From Planctomycetota bacterium (GTDB lineage: Bacteria > Planctomycetota > MHYJ01 > WSZJ01): a DNA stretch of 44,718 nucleotides. Below, piece by piece: positions 25,414 through 33,360 of the stretch. The stretch is from contig JACPRD010000047.1 of NCBI GenBank assembly GCA_016190145.1, positions 1-44,718 on the forward strand, in the 5' to 3' direction. How positions within the stretch are numbered: position 1 is the stretch's first letter; the number at the start of each line of letters is the position of its first letter. The position numbers were made by a program, and so were the translations under genes. The notes under the pieces are model-generated. The model was not told the origin of the DNA and ran no database searches. It saw only the letters and a list, made by a program, of their open reading frames with translations.

Positions 25414-26307
25414 ATGGCTCTCAAACCCGAGTGGCTCAAGGTCAAGGCGCCCGGCGGCGAGAACTACGTCCGCATCAAGCGCCTGTTGCGCGAGCGAAAC
25501 CTCCACACCGTCTGCGAGGAGGCCCGGTGCCCCAACGTGGGCGAGTGCTGGGGCGGCGGGACGGCCACGTTCATGCTGCTGGGGGACGTGTGCACGCGCG
25601 CATGCCGGTTCTGCGCGGTGGCTGCGGGGAATCCGAAGGGGATCGTGGACGGGCGGGAGCCGGAGAAGACGGCCGAAGCGCTCGCGGCGCTGGGACTGGA
25701 GTACGTGGTGCTGACCATGGTGAACCGCGACGACCTCCCCGACCAGGGCGCGGCGCACGTCGCCCGCACCATCCGCCTCGTCCGCGAGGCGGCCCCCGAC
25801 CTGATCCTCGAAACCCTCGTCGGCGATTTCCAGGGTGACACCGCCTGCATCCGCCAGGTCGTCGACGCCGCCCCGCACGTCTTCGGCCACAACATCGAAA
25901 CCACCGAGCCCCTTCAGAGAAAAGTCCGCGACGCCCGCGCGAACTACGCCCAGTCCCTCGCCGTCCTCGAATACGGAAAAAAACTCGCGCCGGAACGCTT
26001 CACCAAGTCCTCCATCATGCTCGGCCTCGGCGAGACCGCGGAGGACCTCGCACGCTGCTACCGCGACCTGCGCGGGGTCGGCGTCGACTTCCTCACGCTC
26101 GGCCAGTACCTCCAGCCCTCGAAATGGCACCTGCCCGTGGAGCGCTTCGTTTCGCCGCAGGAGTTCGACGACCACCGCGCCCGGGCGCTCGAGGCCGGCT
26201 TCCGCTACGTCGCCTCGGGCCCCCTCGTCCGCTCTTCCTATCGCGCCGGAGAGTTCTACATGGCCAGCCTGATCCGCGAAGCGGCGGGCGGCCCGGAGAC
26301 ACGATGA
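25414..26307 (+). CDS. lipA: Lipoyl synthase (radical SAM)
   Basis: The protein has 297 residues. It inserts two sulfurs into protein-bound octanoyl groups to make lipoyl cofactor. Both iron-sulfur clusters are readable: the auxiliary cluster CEEARCPNVGEC (Cys34, 39, 45) and the SAM cluster CTRACRFC (Cys60, 64, 67). VLTMVNRDDLPDQGAAH and FGHNIETTEPLQRKVRD are typical, and the C-terminal VRSSYRAGEFY holds the Ser that ligates the auxiliary cluster. It is first in the dehydrogenase cluster and its stop overlaps the next start (ATGA), so lipoylation capacity is coupled to the enzyme that needs it. Confidence 0.97.
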   Translation: MALKPEWLKVKAPGGENYVRIKRLLRERNLHTVCEEARCPNVGECWGGGTATFMLLGDVCTRACRFCAVAAGNPKGIVDGREPEKTAEALAALGLEYVVLTMVNRDDLPDQGAAHVARTIRLVREAAPDLILETLVGDFQGDTACIRQVVDAAPHVFGHNIETTEPLQRKVRDARANYAQSLAVLEYGKKLAPERFTKSSIMLGLGETAEDLARCYRDLRGVGVDFLTLGQYLQPSKWHLPVERFVSPQEFDDHRARALEAGFRYVASGPLVRSSYRAGEFYMASLIREAAGGPETR

Positions 26308-27416
26308 CCACGGAGATGCTGCAGGTGATCCGGACGGACGGCACGGTCCAGAAGAAGCTGGAGCCGGTGCTGGACGGGGAGACCTTGAAGCGGATGTACC
26401 GCACGATGGTGCGGGTGCGGGTGCTGGACGAGAAGGGGATGCTGCTGCAGCGGACGGGGCGGATCGGGTTCTACGTGCCCTCCGGGGGGCAGGAGGCGTC
26501 GCAGGTGGGGGCGGCGGCGGCGCTGGACGCGGGCGACTGGATTTTCCCGACGTACCGCGATCCGGGGATGGTGCTCTGGCGCGGGGCGTCGTACCGGGAG
26601 ATGCTGGCGCACGAGTATGGGTGCGCGGAGGACCGCTGCATGGGGCGGCAGATGCCGAACCACTACGCGTTCAGGGAATTGAAGTTCGTGTCGATTTCGT
26701 CGCCGATCGCGACTCAGTTGCCGCACGCGGTGGGGGCGGCGATGGCGATCCGGTACCGGAAGTCGAAGGAGGTCGTGCTCGCGTGCCTGGGCGACGGCGG
26801 GACGAGCGAGGGCGACTTCCACGTCGCGATGAACTTCGCGGGCGTCTACAAGTCGCCGTGCATCTTCTACTGCCAGAACAACCAGTGGGCGATTTCGGTG
26901 CCCGTGAAGAACCAGACCGCCTCCGAGAACATGAGCGTCAAGGCGAAGGCTTACGGATTTCCGGGCGTGACGGTGGACGGGAACGACGTGCTGGCGGTCT
27001 ACAGCGCGATGCGCGCGGCGGTCGACCGCGCGCGCGCCGGACAGGGGCCGTCGATGGTCGAGTCGCTCACGTACCGCATGGGGCCGCACAGCTCTTCCGA
27101 CGACCCCAAGCGCTACCGTCTCGCGGCCGAGGAGGAGGAGTGGCGCCGGAAGGACCCCATCGACCGCTTCCGGAAGTACCTCCAGGTGCAGGGTCTCTGG
27201 AGCGAGGCGTTCGAAAAGGAGACGTGGGACAAGGCGCGCGAGGAGGTGAACGACGCCGCGCACCAGGTCGAGACGTCGGGCCCGCCGGCGATTTCCACGA
27301 TGTTCGAGCAGGTCTACGCGGCAACGCCGGCGCACCTCGAGGACCAGAAGAAGTCGCTGATCGACTACCTGAAAACGGGCGAAATCAAGGACTCGGGAGA
27401 AGCCTTCCCGCTTTAG
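26304..27416 (+). CDS. 2-oxoacid dehydrogenase E1 alpha (first copy)
   Basis: The protein has 370 residues, starting at the ATG that overlaps the lipA stop by 4 bp. The thiamine diphosphate motif runs from GDG (163-165) to NN (192-193). RTGRIGFYVPSGGQEASQVG, DWIFPTYRDPG and GRQMPNHYAF mark the family, and SSSDDPKRYR is the phosphorylation-loop region. Together with the downstream E1 beta it decarboxylates a 2-oxoacid and loads the acyl group on E2 lipoate. Pyruvate and branched-chain substrates are both possible; GRQMPxH and HSSSDDPxRYR lean toward the branched-chain type, so I give no pdh or bkd symbol. Confidence 0.92.
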   Translation: MTTEMLQVIRTDGTVQKKLEPVLDGETLKRMYRTMVRVRVLDEKGMLLQRTGRIGFYVPSGGQEASQVGAAAALDAGDWIFPTYRDPGMVLWRGASYREMLAHEYGCAEDRCMGRQMPNHYAFRELKFVSISSPIATQLPHAVGAAMAIRYRKSKEVVLACLGDGGTSEGDFHVAMNFAGVYKSPCIFYCQNNQWAISVPVKNQTASENMSVKAKAYGFPGVTVDGNDVLAVYSAMRAAVDRARAGQGPSMVESLTYRMGPHSSSDDPKRYRLAAEEEEWRRKDPIDRFRKYLQVQGLWSEAFEKETWDKAREEVNDAAHQVETSGPPAISTMFEQVYAATPAHLEDQKKSLIDYLKTGEIKDSGEAFPL

Positions 27417-27424
27417 AGGAACCG

Positions 27425-28402
27425 ATGGCCACACTGACGCTTCTGCAGGCCGTGAACGACGCGCTTCGCACCGAAATGCGCCGCGACGACCGCGTGGTGG
27501 TGCTGGGCGAGGACGTGGGGCGGAACGGCGGGGTGTTCCGCGCGACGGAGGGGCTCCAGAAGGAGTTCGGGGAGGAGCGGGTGATCGACACGCCGCTGGC
27601 GGAGAGCGGGATCATCGGCTCGGCGATCGGGATGGCGCTTTACGGCCTGCGGCCGGTGCCGGAGATCCAGTTCATGGATTTCATTTATCCGGCGTTCGAC
27701 CAGATCGTGAGCGAAGCGGCGAAGATGCGTTACCGGTCGGGGGGGCAGTTCACGTGTCCGATGGTGATCCGGACGCCGTACGGGGGCGGGATCAAGGGGG
27801 GGCACTACCATTCGCAGTCGAGCGAGGCGTATTTCTGCCACACGCCGGGGCTGCAGGTGGTGGTGCCGAGCACGCCGCACGACACGAAGGGACTGCTGGC
27901 GAGCTGCATCCGCGGGGAGGATCCGGTTCTGTTCCTGGAGCCGAAGCGGATTTACCGGTCTGTGAAGGGGGAGGTCCCGGAGGGCGAGTACACGGTGCCG
28001 ATCGGGAAGGCGGCGGTGGCGCGGGAGGGGACGCAGGTGACGATCGTGGCGTGGGGTTCGATGACGCACGTCGCGCTGGAGGCTGCGGAGAAAGCGGAGA
28101 AGGAGAAGGGGTGGTCGTGCGAGGTGCTGGATCTGCGGTCGCTGGTGCCGCTGGACAAGGAGGCGCTGCTGGCGAGCGTGAGGAAGACGGGGCGGGTGGT
28201 GGTGCTGGCCGAGGCGCCGCGGACGGGCGGATTCGCGGGCGAGATCAGCGCGATCATCGCGGAGGAGGCGATGGACTCGATGGAGGCGCCGATCGTGCGC
28301 GTCACGGGGTTCGATACGCCGTTCCCCTATACGCTGGAGCATGCGTATATGCCGAACGCCGGACGGACGGTGAAAGCGATTGAGATGGTGGTTAACTACT
28401 AG
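27425..28402 (+). CDS. 2-oxoacid dehydrogenase E1 beta
   Basis: The protein has 325 residues, 8 bp after E1 alpha, with GAGGAA before the ATG. VVVLGEDVGRNGGVFRATEG, DTPLAESGIIGSAIGMALYG, IQFMDFIYPAFDQIVSEAAK, GGIKGGHYHSQSSEAYF and LEPKRIYR are standard E1 beta blocks; the second half is the transketolase C-terminal domain (EVLDLRSLVPLDKEALL). It forms the alpha2-beta2 heterotetramer. It is the only E1 beta in the window and must serve both E1 alpha copies if both are functional. Confidence 0.95.
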   Translation: MATLTLLQAVNDALRTEMRRDDRVVVLGEDVGRNGGVFRATEGLQKEFGEERVIDTPLAESGIIGSAIGMALYGLRPVPEIQFMDFIYPAFDQIVSEAAKMRYRSGGQFTCPMVIRTPYGGGIKGGHYHSQSSEAYFCHTPGLQVVVPSTPHDTKGLLASCIRGEDPVLFLEPKRIYRSVKGEVPEGEYTVPIGKAAVAREGTQVTIVAWGSMTHVALEAAEKAEKEKGWSCEVLDLRSLVPLDKEALLASVRKTGRVVVLAEAPRTGGFAGEISAIIAEEAMDSMEAPIVRVTGFDTPFPYTLEHAYMPNAGRTVKAIEMVVNY

Positions 28403-28547
28403 GGAAAGTTCAAAGGCAAACTTCAAAGAGCAAGTAACTTCAAACGGACAAACGCAGAATTCCAAGGGCCACGGTCGACCGGAGGCGTTGAAGTTCTCCC
28501 TTTGACGGTTGAAGTTACTTGAAGTTGAAATTGTCCGTTTGAAGTTC
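28403..28547. repeat. TTCAAAC-type inverted repeat inside the dehydrogenase operon
   Basis: AACTTCAAACGGACAA (28436-28451) pairs exactly with its complement at 28531-28546. Around both are more TTCAAAG, AAGTAACTTCAA and CTTCAAAC-like units. It begins immediately after the E1 beta stop and fills the 182-bp gap before E2, the only sizeable gap between lipA and the second E1 alpha. Its AT content is high for this DNA. Confidence 0.85.
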
Positions 28548-28584
28548 CCCCCCGCAACCCCTGCCCGAGATAAGGAAACAGAAA

Positions 28585-29940
28585 ATGGACTTCAAGCTCC
28601 CCGACATCGGCGAAGGCATCCACGAGGGGGAAGTCGTCAAGTGGCTGGTCAAGGAAGGCGACGTCGTGAAGGAGGATCAGCCGATCGTCCAGGTGATGAC
28701 GGACAAGGCCACCGTGGAGATTCCGTCGCCCCGGCCGGGCCGCATCGCGAAAATTCATGCGCCGGAGGGCAAAACGGCGCTCGTCGGCTCGGTGCTTGTC
28801 ACGATCGACGACGGTTCCTCCGCGGCCGCGGCCCCGGCCCAGGCGACTCCGGCCGCGCCCCGCGCGGTCCCTGCCGCCGCGGCACCCACGGGGGTCCAGC
28901 CGCACGCGCCGGCGAACGGCCCCGCGGCGGGCGGCGTCCCGCGCGTCGGGCCCGGCGAAATCACGCGCGAGGTCGTCCGCGCCGCGGTCGCCGCGCAGGC
29001 GGCGGTCGCCCAGCCCCAGCCCGGCGCCCGGAAGGTGAACGGCAAGGTCCTCGCCGCCCCCGCGACGCGCAAGCTCGCGCGCGAAATGGGACTCCAGATC
29101 GACCGCGTCCTCGGCACCGGACCGAACGGGCGCGTCACGAAGGATGACCTGCAGAAATTCGCGTCGCCGCACGCGGAACGGCCCGCACCGGCGGGAGCGG
29201 TCTCCGGAGAGGTCCCCTCCCCGGCGCCGCTCGTCTCTTCCGCCCAGGACGAGCGCGTCCCCCTCCGCGGCCTCCGCAAGATCATCGCGGAAGCCATGCA
29301 CCGCTCCAAATCCACCGCCGCCCACTTCACATACGTCGAGGAAGTCGACGTCACCGACCTCGTCGCCTTCCGCACCTCCGCCAAGGCCGTCGCCGAACAG
29401 CGCGGCGTCCGCCTCACCTACCTCCCCTTCATCATCAAGGCCATCGTCGCCGCCCTGAAACAGTACCCCTACGTGAACGCGTCCCTCGACGACGCCGCGG
29501 GCGAGATCCTCCTGCGCAAGAGCTACCACATCGGCGTCGCCACGGCGACCGACGACGGCCTCATGGTCCCGGTCGTCCGCGACTGCGACAAGAAGCCCAT
29601 CCTCCAGATCGCCCGCGAGCTCGACGATCTGGCGAACCGGACGCGGGCGAAGCGCGCGACGCGCGACGAGCTGCGCGGGTCGACGTTCACGATCACGAGC
29701 CTCGGCTCGCTCGGAGGCCTCTTCGCCACGCCGGTCATCAACTACCCCGAGGTGGCGATCATGGGCGTGCACAAGATCATGAAGCGGCCGTGGGTGGTGA
29801 AGGACCAGATCGTGATCCGGGACATCATGCTGCTGTCGCTCTCGCTGGACCACCGGGTGGTGGACGGCGCGGTGGGCGCGCAGTTCATGAACCGGGTCGT
29901 GGAGATCCTGCAGGATCCGAAGCTGCTGCTGCTGGAATGA
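28585..29940 (+). CDS. Dihydrolipoamide acyltransferase (E2)
   Basis: The protein has 451 residues. Domain order: one lipoyl domain (1-78, lipoyl Lys41 in MTDKATVEIP), an Ala/Pro linker, the E1/E3-binding domain (about 152-190, LAAPATRKLAREMGLQID then GTGPNGRVTKDDL), a second linker, and the catalytic acyltransferase domain from about 225, starting RVPLRGLRKIIAEAM and ending with SLDHRVVDGA (His423, Asp427). AGGAAA precedes the ATG. E2 forms the core of the complex and receives the lipoyl cofactor from LipB/LipA. A single lipoyl domain is usual for branched-chain and Gram-positive pyruvate E2. Confidence 0.95.
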   Translation: MDFKLPDIGEGIHEGEVVKWLVKEGDVVKEDQPIVQVMTDKATVEIPSPRPGRIAKIHAPEGKTALVGSVLVTIDDGSSAAAAPAQATPAAPRAVPAAAAPTGVQPHAPANGPAAGGVPRVGPGEITREVVRAAVAAQAAVAQPQPGARKVNGKVLAAPATRKLAREMGLQIDRVLGTGPNGRVTKDDLQKFASPHAERPAPAGAVSGEVPSPAPLVSSAQDERVPLRGLRKIIAEAMHRSKSTAAHFTYVEEVDVTDLVAFRTSAKAVAEQRGVRLTYLPFIIKAIVAALKQYPYVNASLDDAAGEILLRKSYHIGVATATDDGLMVPVVRDCDKKPILQIARELDDLANRTRAKRATRDELRGSTFTITSLGSLGGLFATPVINYPEVAIMGVHKIMKRPWVVKDQIVIRDIMLLSLSLDHRVVDGAVGAQFMNRVVEILQDPKLLLLE

Positions 29941-31088
29941 AAGCGCCCGTCGCCGCCACGGAGGGGAAGCGGGAAGCGGGGAATGCGGAACCGGGGATGC
30001 TTCGCGTCCTGACCGACGACGGCTCCGCCGTCGCGGCGCTCGATCCCGGGCTCTCTGAGGCGGATCTCCGGCGGCTGTACCGCGCGATGCTCCAGCTCCG
30101 CATCTTCGACGGCCGCATGCTGTCGCTTCAGCGTTCCGGCCGCATCGGCTTCTACGGCACCGCGACGGGCCAGGAGGCGTCCACGATCGGCACCGCGTTC
30201 CCGCTCGAGGGGCGCGACTGGATTTTTCCCGCGCTGCGCGAAGGCGGCACGCTGGCCCTTCGCGACTACCCCATCCGGCTGATGGTGGCGCAGCTGATCG
30301 GGAACGCGATCGACGTCTGCAGGGGCCGGCAGATGCCGTGCCACTACTCGGATGCGAAGCGCCACTACGTCGCGATGTCTTCCGTGATTGCGACGCAGTT
30401 CCCGCACGCCGTGGGGGCGGCGATGGCGGCGAAGTACCGCAAGGACGGGGCGGTCGTGCTGGGCTACATCGGCGACGGCGGCACCTCGGCGGCGGATTTC
30501 CACGTCGCGATGAACTTCGCGGGGGTTTTCAAGCCGCCGGTGGTGCTCGTCTGCCAGAACAACCACTGGGCGATTTCAGTGCCGGTCGCGGTCCAGACAT
30601 CGAGCGAGACGATCGCGCAGAAGGCGATCGCCTACGGGATCGAAGGCGTCCGCGTCGACGGCAACGACGTCCTCGCCGTCGTCCGCGCATCGAAAGCCGC
30701 CATCGACAAGGCGCGCTCCGGCGGCGGCCCGACGTTCATCGAGTGCGTCACCTACCGCCGCCTCGGCCATTCTTCCTCCGACGACCCGACCCGCTACCGG
30801 GACCCGGAGGAGGTCAAGGCCTGGGAAGCGAAGGATCCGATCGAGCGGTTCCGCCTCCACCTCGAGAAAAGATCGATCTGGACGGCGGGCTGGCAGAAGA
30901 AGCTCGAGCTGGAGATCAACGACGAGATCACCGCGGGCATCCGGGAAGGCGAGGCCGCGGGTCCGCCGGCCGTCGCGACGCTGTTCGACGACGTCTTCCG
31001 CGACGTCCCGCCGATCCTGGAGGAGCAGCGGCAGGACCTGCTCAGGCAGGAAGAGGCGGCGAAGGGGGACGGGGCGTTTCCCTTGTAG
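29937..31088 (+). CDS. 2-oxoacid dehydrogenase E1 alpha (second copy)
   Basis: The protein has 383 residues; its ATG overlaps the E2 stop (ATGA). It is clearly homologous to the first E1 alpha: SGRIGFYGTATGQEAS, DWIFPALREGG, GRQMPCHYSDAK, the GDG motif at 179-181, NNHWAISVPV and GHSSSDDPTRYR. It has an extra N-terminal tail of about 40 residues and a divergent active-site surround (IFPALREGGT for IFPTYRDPGM). Two alpha subunits with one beta, E2 and E3 suggest alternative E1 tetramers with different substrate ranges. It is the last gene of this transcription run, ending 5 bp from the convergent hicA. Confidence 0.93.
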   Translation: MKAPVAATEGKREAGNAEPGMLRVLTDDGSAVAALDPGLSEADLRRLYRAMLQLRIFDGRMLSLQRSGRIGFYGTATGQEASTIGTAFPLEGRDWIFPALREGGTLALRDYPIRLMVAQLIGNAIDVCRGRQMPCHYSDAKRHYVAMSSVIATQFPHAVGAAMAAKYRKDGAVVLGYIGDGGTSAADFHVAMNFAGVFKPPVVLVCQNNHWAISVPVAVQTSSETIAQKAIAYGIEGVRVDGNDVLAVVRASKAAIDKARSGGGPTFIECVTYRRLGHSSSDDPTRYRDPEEVKAWEAKDPIERFRLHLEKRSIWTAGWQKKLELEINDEITAGIREGEAAGPPAVATLFDDVFRDVPPILEEQRQDLLRQEEAAKGDGAFPL

Positions 31089-31093
31089 GACCC

Positions 31094-31306
31094 CTACAAG
31101 TCCTGAGGCTTGAGTCCTGTTCGCCTGCTGATTCTCGACAGCATCGCGGGTCCCAGTTCCACATCGTCGTGAAATGCAAACACGAAATCCGTCCATCCAG
31201 TTCGGCAAAGAACGCGATGTGAACCGGTCTGGCGCTTCAGGCTCCAGCCGATGCGGAGCAGCGCGGCATACACGCGTCTTGCCCGAGTACTCGGCCAGCC
31301 GCTCAA
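31094..31306 (-). CDS. hicA: HicA-type mRNA interferase toxin
   Basis: The 70 residues have the HicA dsRBD-like fold signature: ARRVYAALLRIGWSLKRQTG, then SH with the catalytic His30, then FAFHDDVELGPAMLSRISRR and GLKPQDL. HicA cuts mRNA unless bound by HicB. The start is TTG, overlapping the hicB stop by 4 bp (TTGA), so it should be made in a lower amount than the antitoxin. Its neighbours are metabolic genes, not mobile elements. Confidence 0.88.
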   Translation of the reverse strand: MSGWPSTRARRVYAALLRIGWSLKRQTGSHRVLCRTGWTDFVFAFHDDVELGPAMLSRISRRTGLKPQDL

Positions 31307-31509
31307 GCGGCGGCGAACGAAATCGTCATGAACTCGGCTCCGGCTTCGCCATGATCCAGCCTGTCGGCAACGACGCGGAGCGCCAGGGCCTGGGCCTTCG
31401 CGCGGGCCTCTTCGAGGCTGTCCCCGTAGGCAAGGACGCCTGAGAGCTCGGGCACCTCCGCAATCCAGCGACCGTCGGTTTCCCGCTCAATTTCGATGGT
31501 GAACTGCAC
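31303..31509 (-). CDS. hicB: HicB-type antitoxin (partial RNase H-like fold)
   Basis: The 68 residues start from a GTG with AGGA upstream: MQFTIEIERETDGRWIAEVP, ELSGVLAYGDSLEEARAKAQ, ALALRVVADRLDHGE. This is the HicB N-terminal domain that blocks HicA. No helix-turn-helix or ribbon-helix-helix domain follows, so DNA binding, if any, must come from the domain itself or from the complex. It precedes hicA, as in most hicBA pairs of this short type. Confidence 0.85.
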   Translation of the reverse strand: MQFTIEIERETDGRWIAEVPELSGVLAYGDSLEEARAKAQALALRVVADRLDHGEAGAEFMTISFAAA

Positions 31510-31537
31510 GCGGCGTTTCCTGAAAGTTGACGAAGGG

Positions 31538-31567
31538 ATTGTACTCTTCGAATCTCGCGCGAGACAA
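31538..31567 (-). promoter_or_regulatory. hicBA promoter with palindromic operator
   Basis: On the minus strand, TTGTCT (31567-31562) and TACAAT (31543-31538) are 18 bp apart. The spacer and -35 region contain two touching perfect palindromes, TTCGAA (31547-31552) and TCTCGCGCGAGA (31553-31564), well placed for autorepression by the HicAB complex. Confidence 0.55.
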
Positions 31568-31622
31568 CGGGAGAAGCCTGCTCGCCTCGGGTCCGGCGCC
31601 GACTTGTCGTAGAATCCCTCCC

Positions 31623-32429
31623 GTGCACTGGCTTCCGCTCCCCGCTGCGTTCCTCGTCTTCGCCTCCGGCCTCGCGGCGGGCCTGTGGATCGGGAAACGC
31701 GAAGGAAAACGCTTCCCCGTTGCCGCGCTCTGCGCCTGCATCGCTCTCATCGGCCTGCGCATTTTCTGGCGCCTGTATCCAGAGACGGAGTACGACCTGT
31801 TCCCGTTCGACGCGTACGTCCGCGTGCGTCCGTGGTGGGCGATTCCGTTCGCGACGCTGGCGGCGGGGGTGGGGGCGATGCGGATGAGCACGCGGGGGGC
31901 GCGGCTGGGCGTCGCCACCGCCGGCGCGCTCCTCGTCGTGATGGGCCTGCAGTACGTCTGGCTGACGGTGCGCATCGACCACTCGCGCATGGCCGGCGAG
32001 CCGAACGCCGACGGGATCTGCCCGCAGACGACGGACTACACCTGCGGCGCCGCGGCCGCCGCGACGCTGGTCTCGCGGCTCGGCGCGCGCGCGACGGAGC
32101 GCGAAATGGCCGCGCTCTGCGGCACCAACGCGTTCACAGGCACCGACGAGTTCGGGGTCGCCGCCGGCCTGCGCGCGAAACTGACCGGCACCGGGCGCCG
32201 CGTGGACGTGGTGGGTGCGGACTGGGAAGGGCTCCTGCGCGCGCCGAAGCCCGCCGCCGCGACGATCCGCTACTCCCCCACGGTCGACCACTGGGTCGTC
32301 GTCCTCGACGCCCGCCCCGACCGCGTCCTGATCGCCGATCCCGTCCGCGGCCGCGAGGACTGGACGCGCCAGAAGTTCGAGTCCCGCTGGCGCAAGGTCC
32401 TCGTCTACGCCGCCGCCCCGAACGAGTAA
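31623..32429 (+). CDS. Membrane-anchored C39-type cysteine peptidase
   Basis: The protein has 268 residues from the GTG at 31623; a TAGAAT box lies 8 bp upstream and the longer frame has no RBS. Three or four membrane segments (about 5-24, 32-48, 70-86 and 93-115) lead to a C39 papain-like domain: PQTTDYTCGAAAAATLV with Gln135 and nucleophile Cys141, VDHWVVVLD with His223, and IADPVRG with Asp239. C39 domains cut double-Gly leader peptides, usually fused to an ABC exporter. Here there is no exporter and the domain is held by its own helices. The stop codon TAA lies inside a heptamer repeat arm. Confidence 0.85.
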   Translation: MHWLPLPAAFLVFASGLAAGLWIGKREGKRFPVAALCACIALIGLRIFWRLYPETEYDLFPFDAYVRVRPWWAIPFATLAAGVGAMRMSTRGARLGVATAGALLVVMGLQYVWLTVRIDHSRMAGEPNADGICPQTTDYTCGAAAAATLVSRLGARATEREMAALCGTNAFTGTDEFGVAAGLRAKLTGTGRRVDVVGADWEGLLRAPKPAAATIRYSPTVDHWVVVLDARPDRVLIADPVRGREDWTRQKFESRWRKVLVYAAAPNE

Positions 32430-32446
32430 CGAGAAACGAGGAACGC
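32420..32446. repeat. Solitary TCGTTNC-family arm overlapping a stop codon
   Basis: Units GTAACGA, GAAACGA and GGAACGC repeat the right arm of the element at 16694-16875. The last sense codons and the TAA stop of the C39 gene (32427-32429) are within it. No left arm is seen nearby. Confidence 0.75.
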
Positions 32447-32451
32447 TCGAA

Positions 32452-33324
32452 ATGTCCGCCGCCCTCCCCTCCCGCCTCGAAGAAGACCGCTGGTTCCTCA
32501 CGCCGGTCAGCGTCCACGGCGAATCCTTCAACCTCTATACCGACACCGCGGGCGGCATCTTTCTTTTCTCCGACGCCGTCCACCAGCACTTCCTCGAAAC
32601 CTTCCAGGTCCACGAAGACGGCCTCGAGCGCGAAGCCGTCCGCCTCCCGGAATTCCAGCCCGGCCGCGGCATCCCCGCCCCGATTTCCCCCGCCCACCTC
32701 TACGTCGTCTTCAACTACCAGCGCCAGACGCTGACCCCTGGCTGGCAGGCCTTCCGCGGCTGGTCGGGCATGCTGGGCGCCCGCTGGTTCGCAGGACGCC
32801 GGTGGATGCTGGACTATCCGGGGAAGCGCTTTCTCGTGGATGCCGAACCGCCCGCCGCCGGCGCCCGCCTTCCGCTGGGCCTCGCGGCGCCGCACAATTA
32901 CCCGCGCGTCGCGGCGAGAATCGAGGGCGAGGACCTGGACCTGCTGCTCGACACGGGCGCGATGACGGAGCTCAACGGGCCCGCGCTCGGGAAGATCGCC
33001 GACGGACGGTCGAAGCTGCGCGCGGCGTCGCTGATCGTGGCGGAGGTGTTTCAGGCGTGGCGGAAGCGGCACCCGTCGTGGCGGGTCCTGGAAGCGGCGG
33101 AGATGGGGACGGACGAGCCGATGATCGAGGTTCCGGACGTCGAGCTGGGCGGGCTGCACGCGGGGCCGGTCTGGTTCACCGCGCGGCCCGACGCGAAGTA
33201 CCGGGAGTGGATGAGCCAGTGGACCGACCGTCCCGTGTCGGGCGCGCTCGGCGGTAACGCACTGCGTCAATTCCGCGTGACGCTCGACTACCCCGCCGCC
33301 GCGATGTACCTGGAGCGGCCATGA
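32452..33324 (+). CDS. Aspartic-protease-like protein, possibly two-lobed
   Basis: The protein has 290 residues, 22 bp after the C39 gene. ARIEGEDLDLLLDTGAMTELN carries a retropepsin/pepsin active-site turn at Asp167-Thr-Gly-Ala. The N-terminal segment VHGESFNLYTDTAGGIFLFS shows the same beta-hairpin pattern with Asp31-Thr-Ala-Gly-Gly. That would be the matching lobe of a pepsin-like, two-lobed enzyme in a single chain. LDYPGKRFLVD before the second motif and VTLDYPAAAMYLER at the end resemble the usual closing strands. No signal peptide is evident. Activity is unproven because the first lobe lacks the exact DTG. Confidence 0.65.
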   Translation: MSAALPSRLEEDRWFLTPVSVHGESFNLYTDTAGGIFLFSDAVHQHFLETFQVHEDGLEREAVRLPEFQPGRGIPAPISPAHLYVVFNYQRQTLTPGWQAFRGWSGMLGARWFAGRRWMLDYPGKRFLVDAEPPAAGARLPLGLAAPHNYPRVAARIEGEDLDLLLDTGAMTELNGPALGKIADGRSKLRAASLIVAEVFQAWRKRHPSWRVLEAAEMGTDEPMIEVPDVELGGLHAGPVWFTARPDAKYREWMSQWTDRPVSGALGGNALRQFRVTLDYPAAAMYLERP

Positions 33325-33360
33325 GCGGGTACTTGGCGGACCAGCGCGGCGCCAGCCGCG

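Noticed and set aside
24172..26175. 667-residue fusion of DHH protein with upstream sequence
   Set aside because: The upstream part is antisense to lipA, which carries both cluster motifs.
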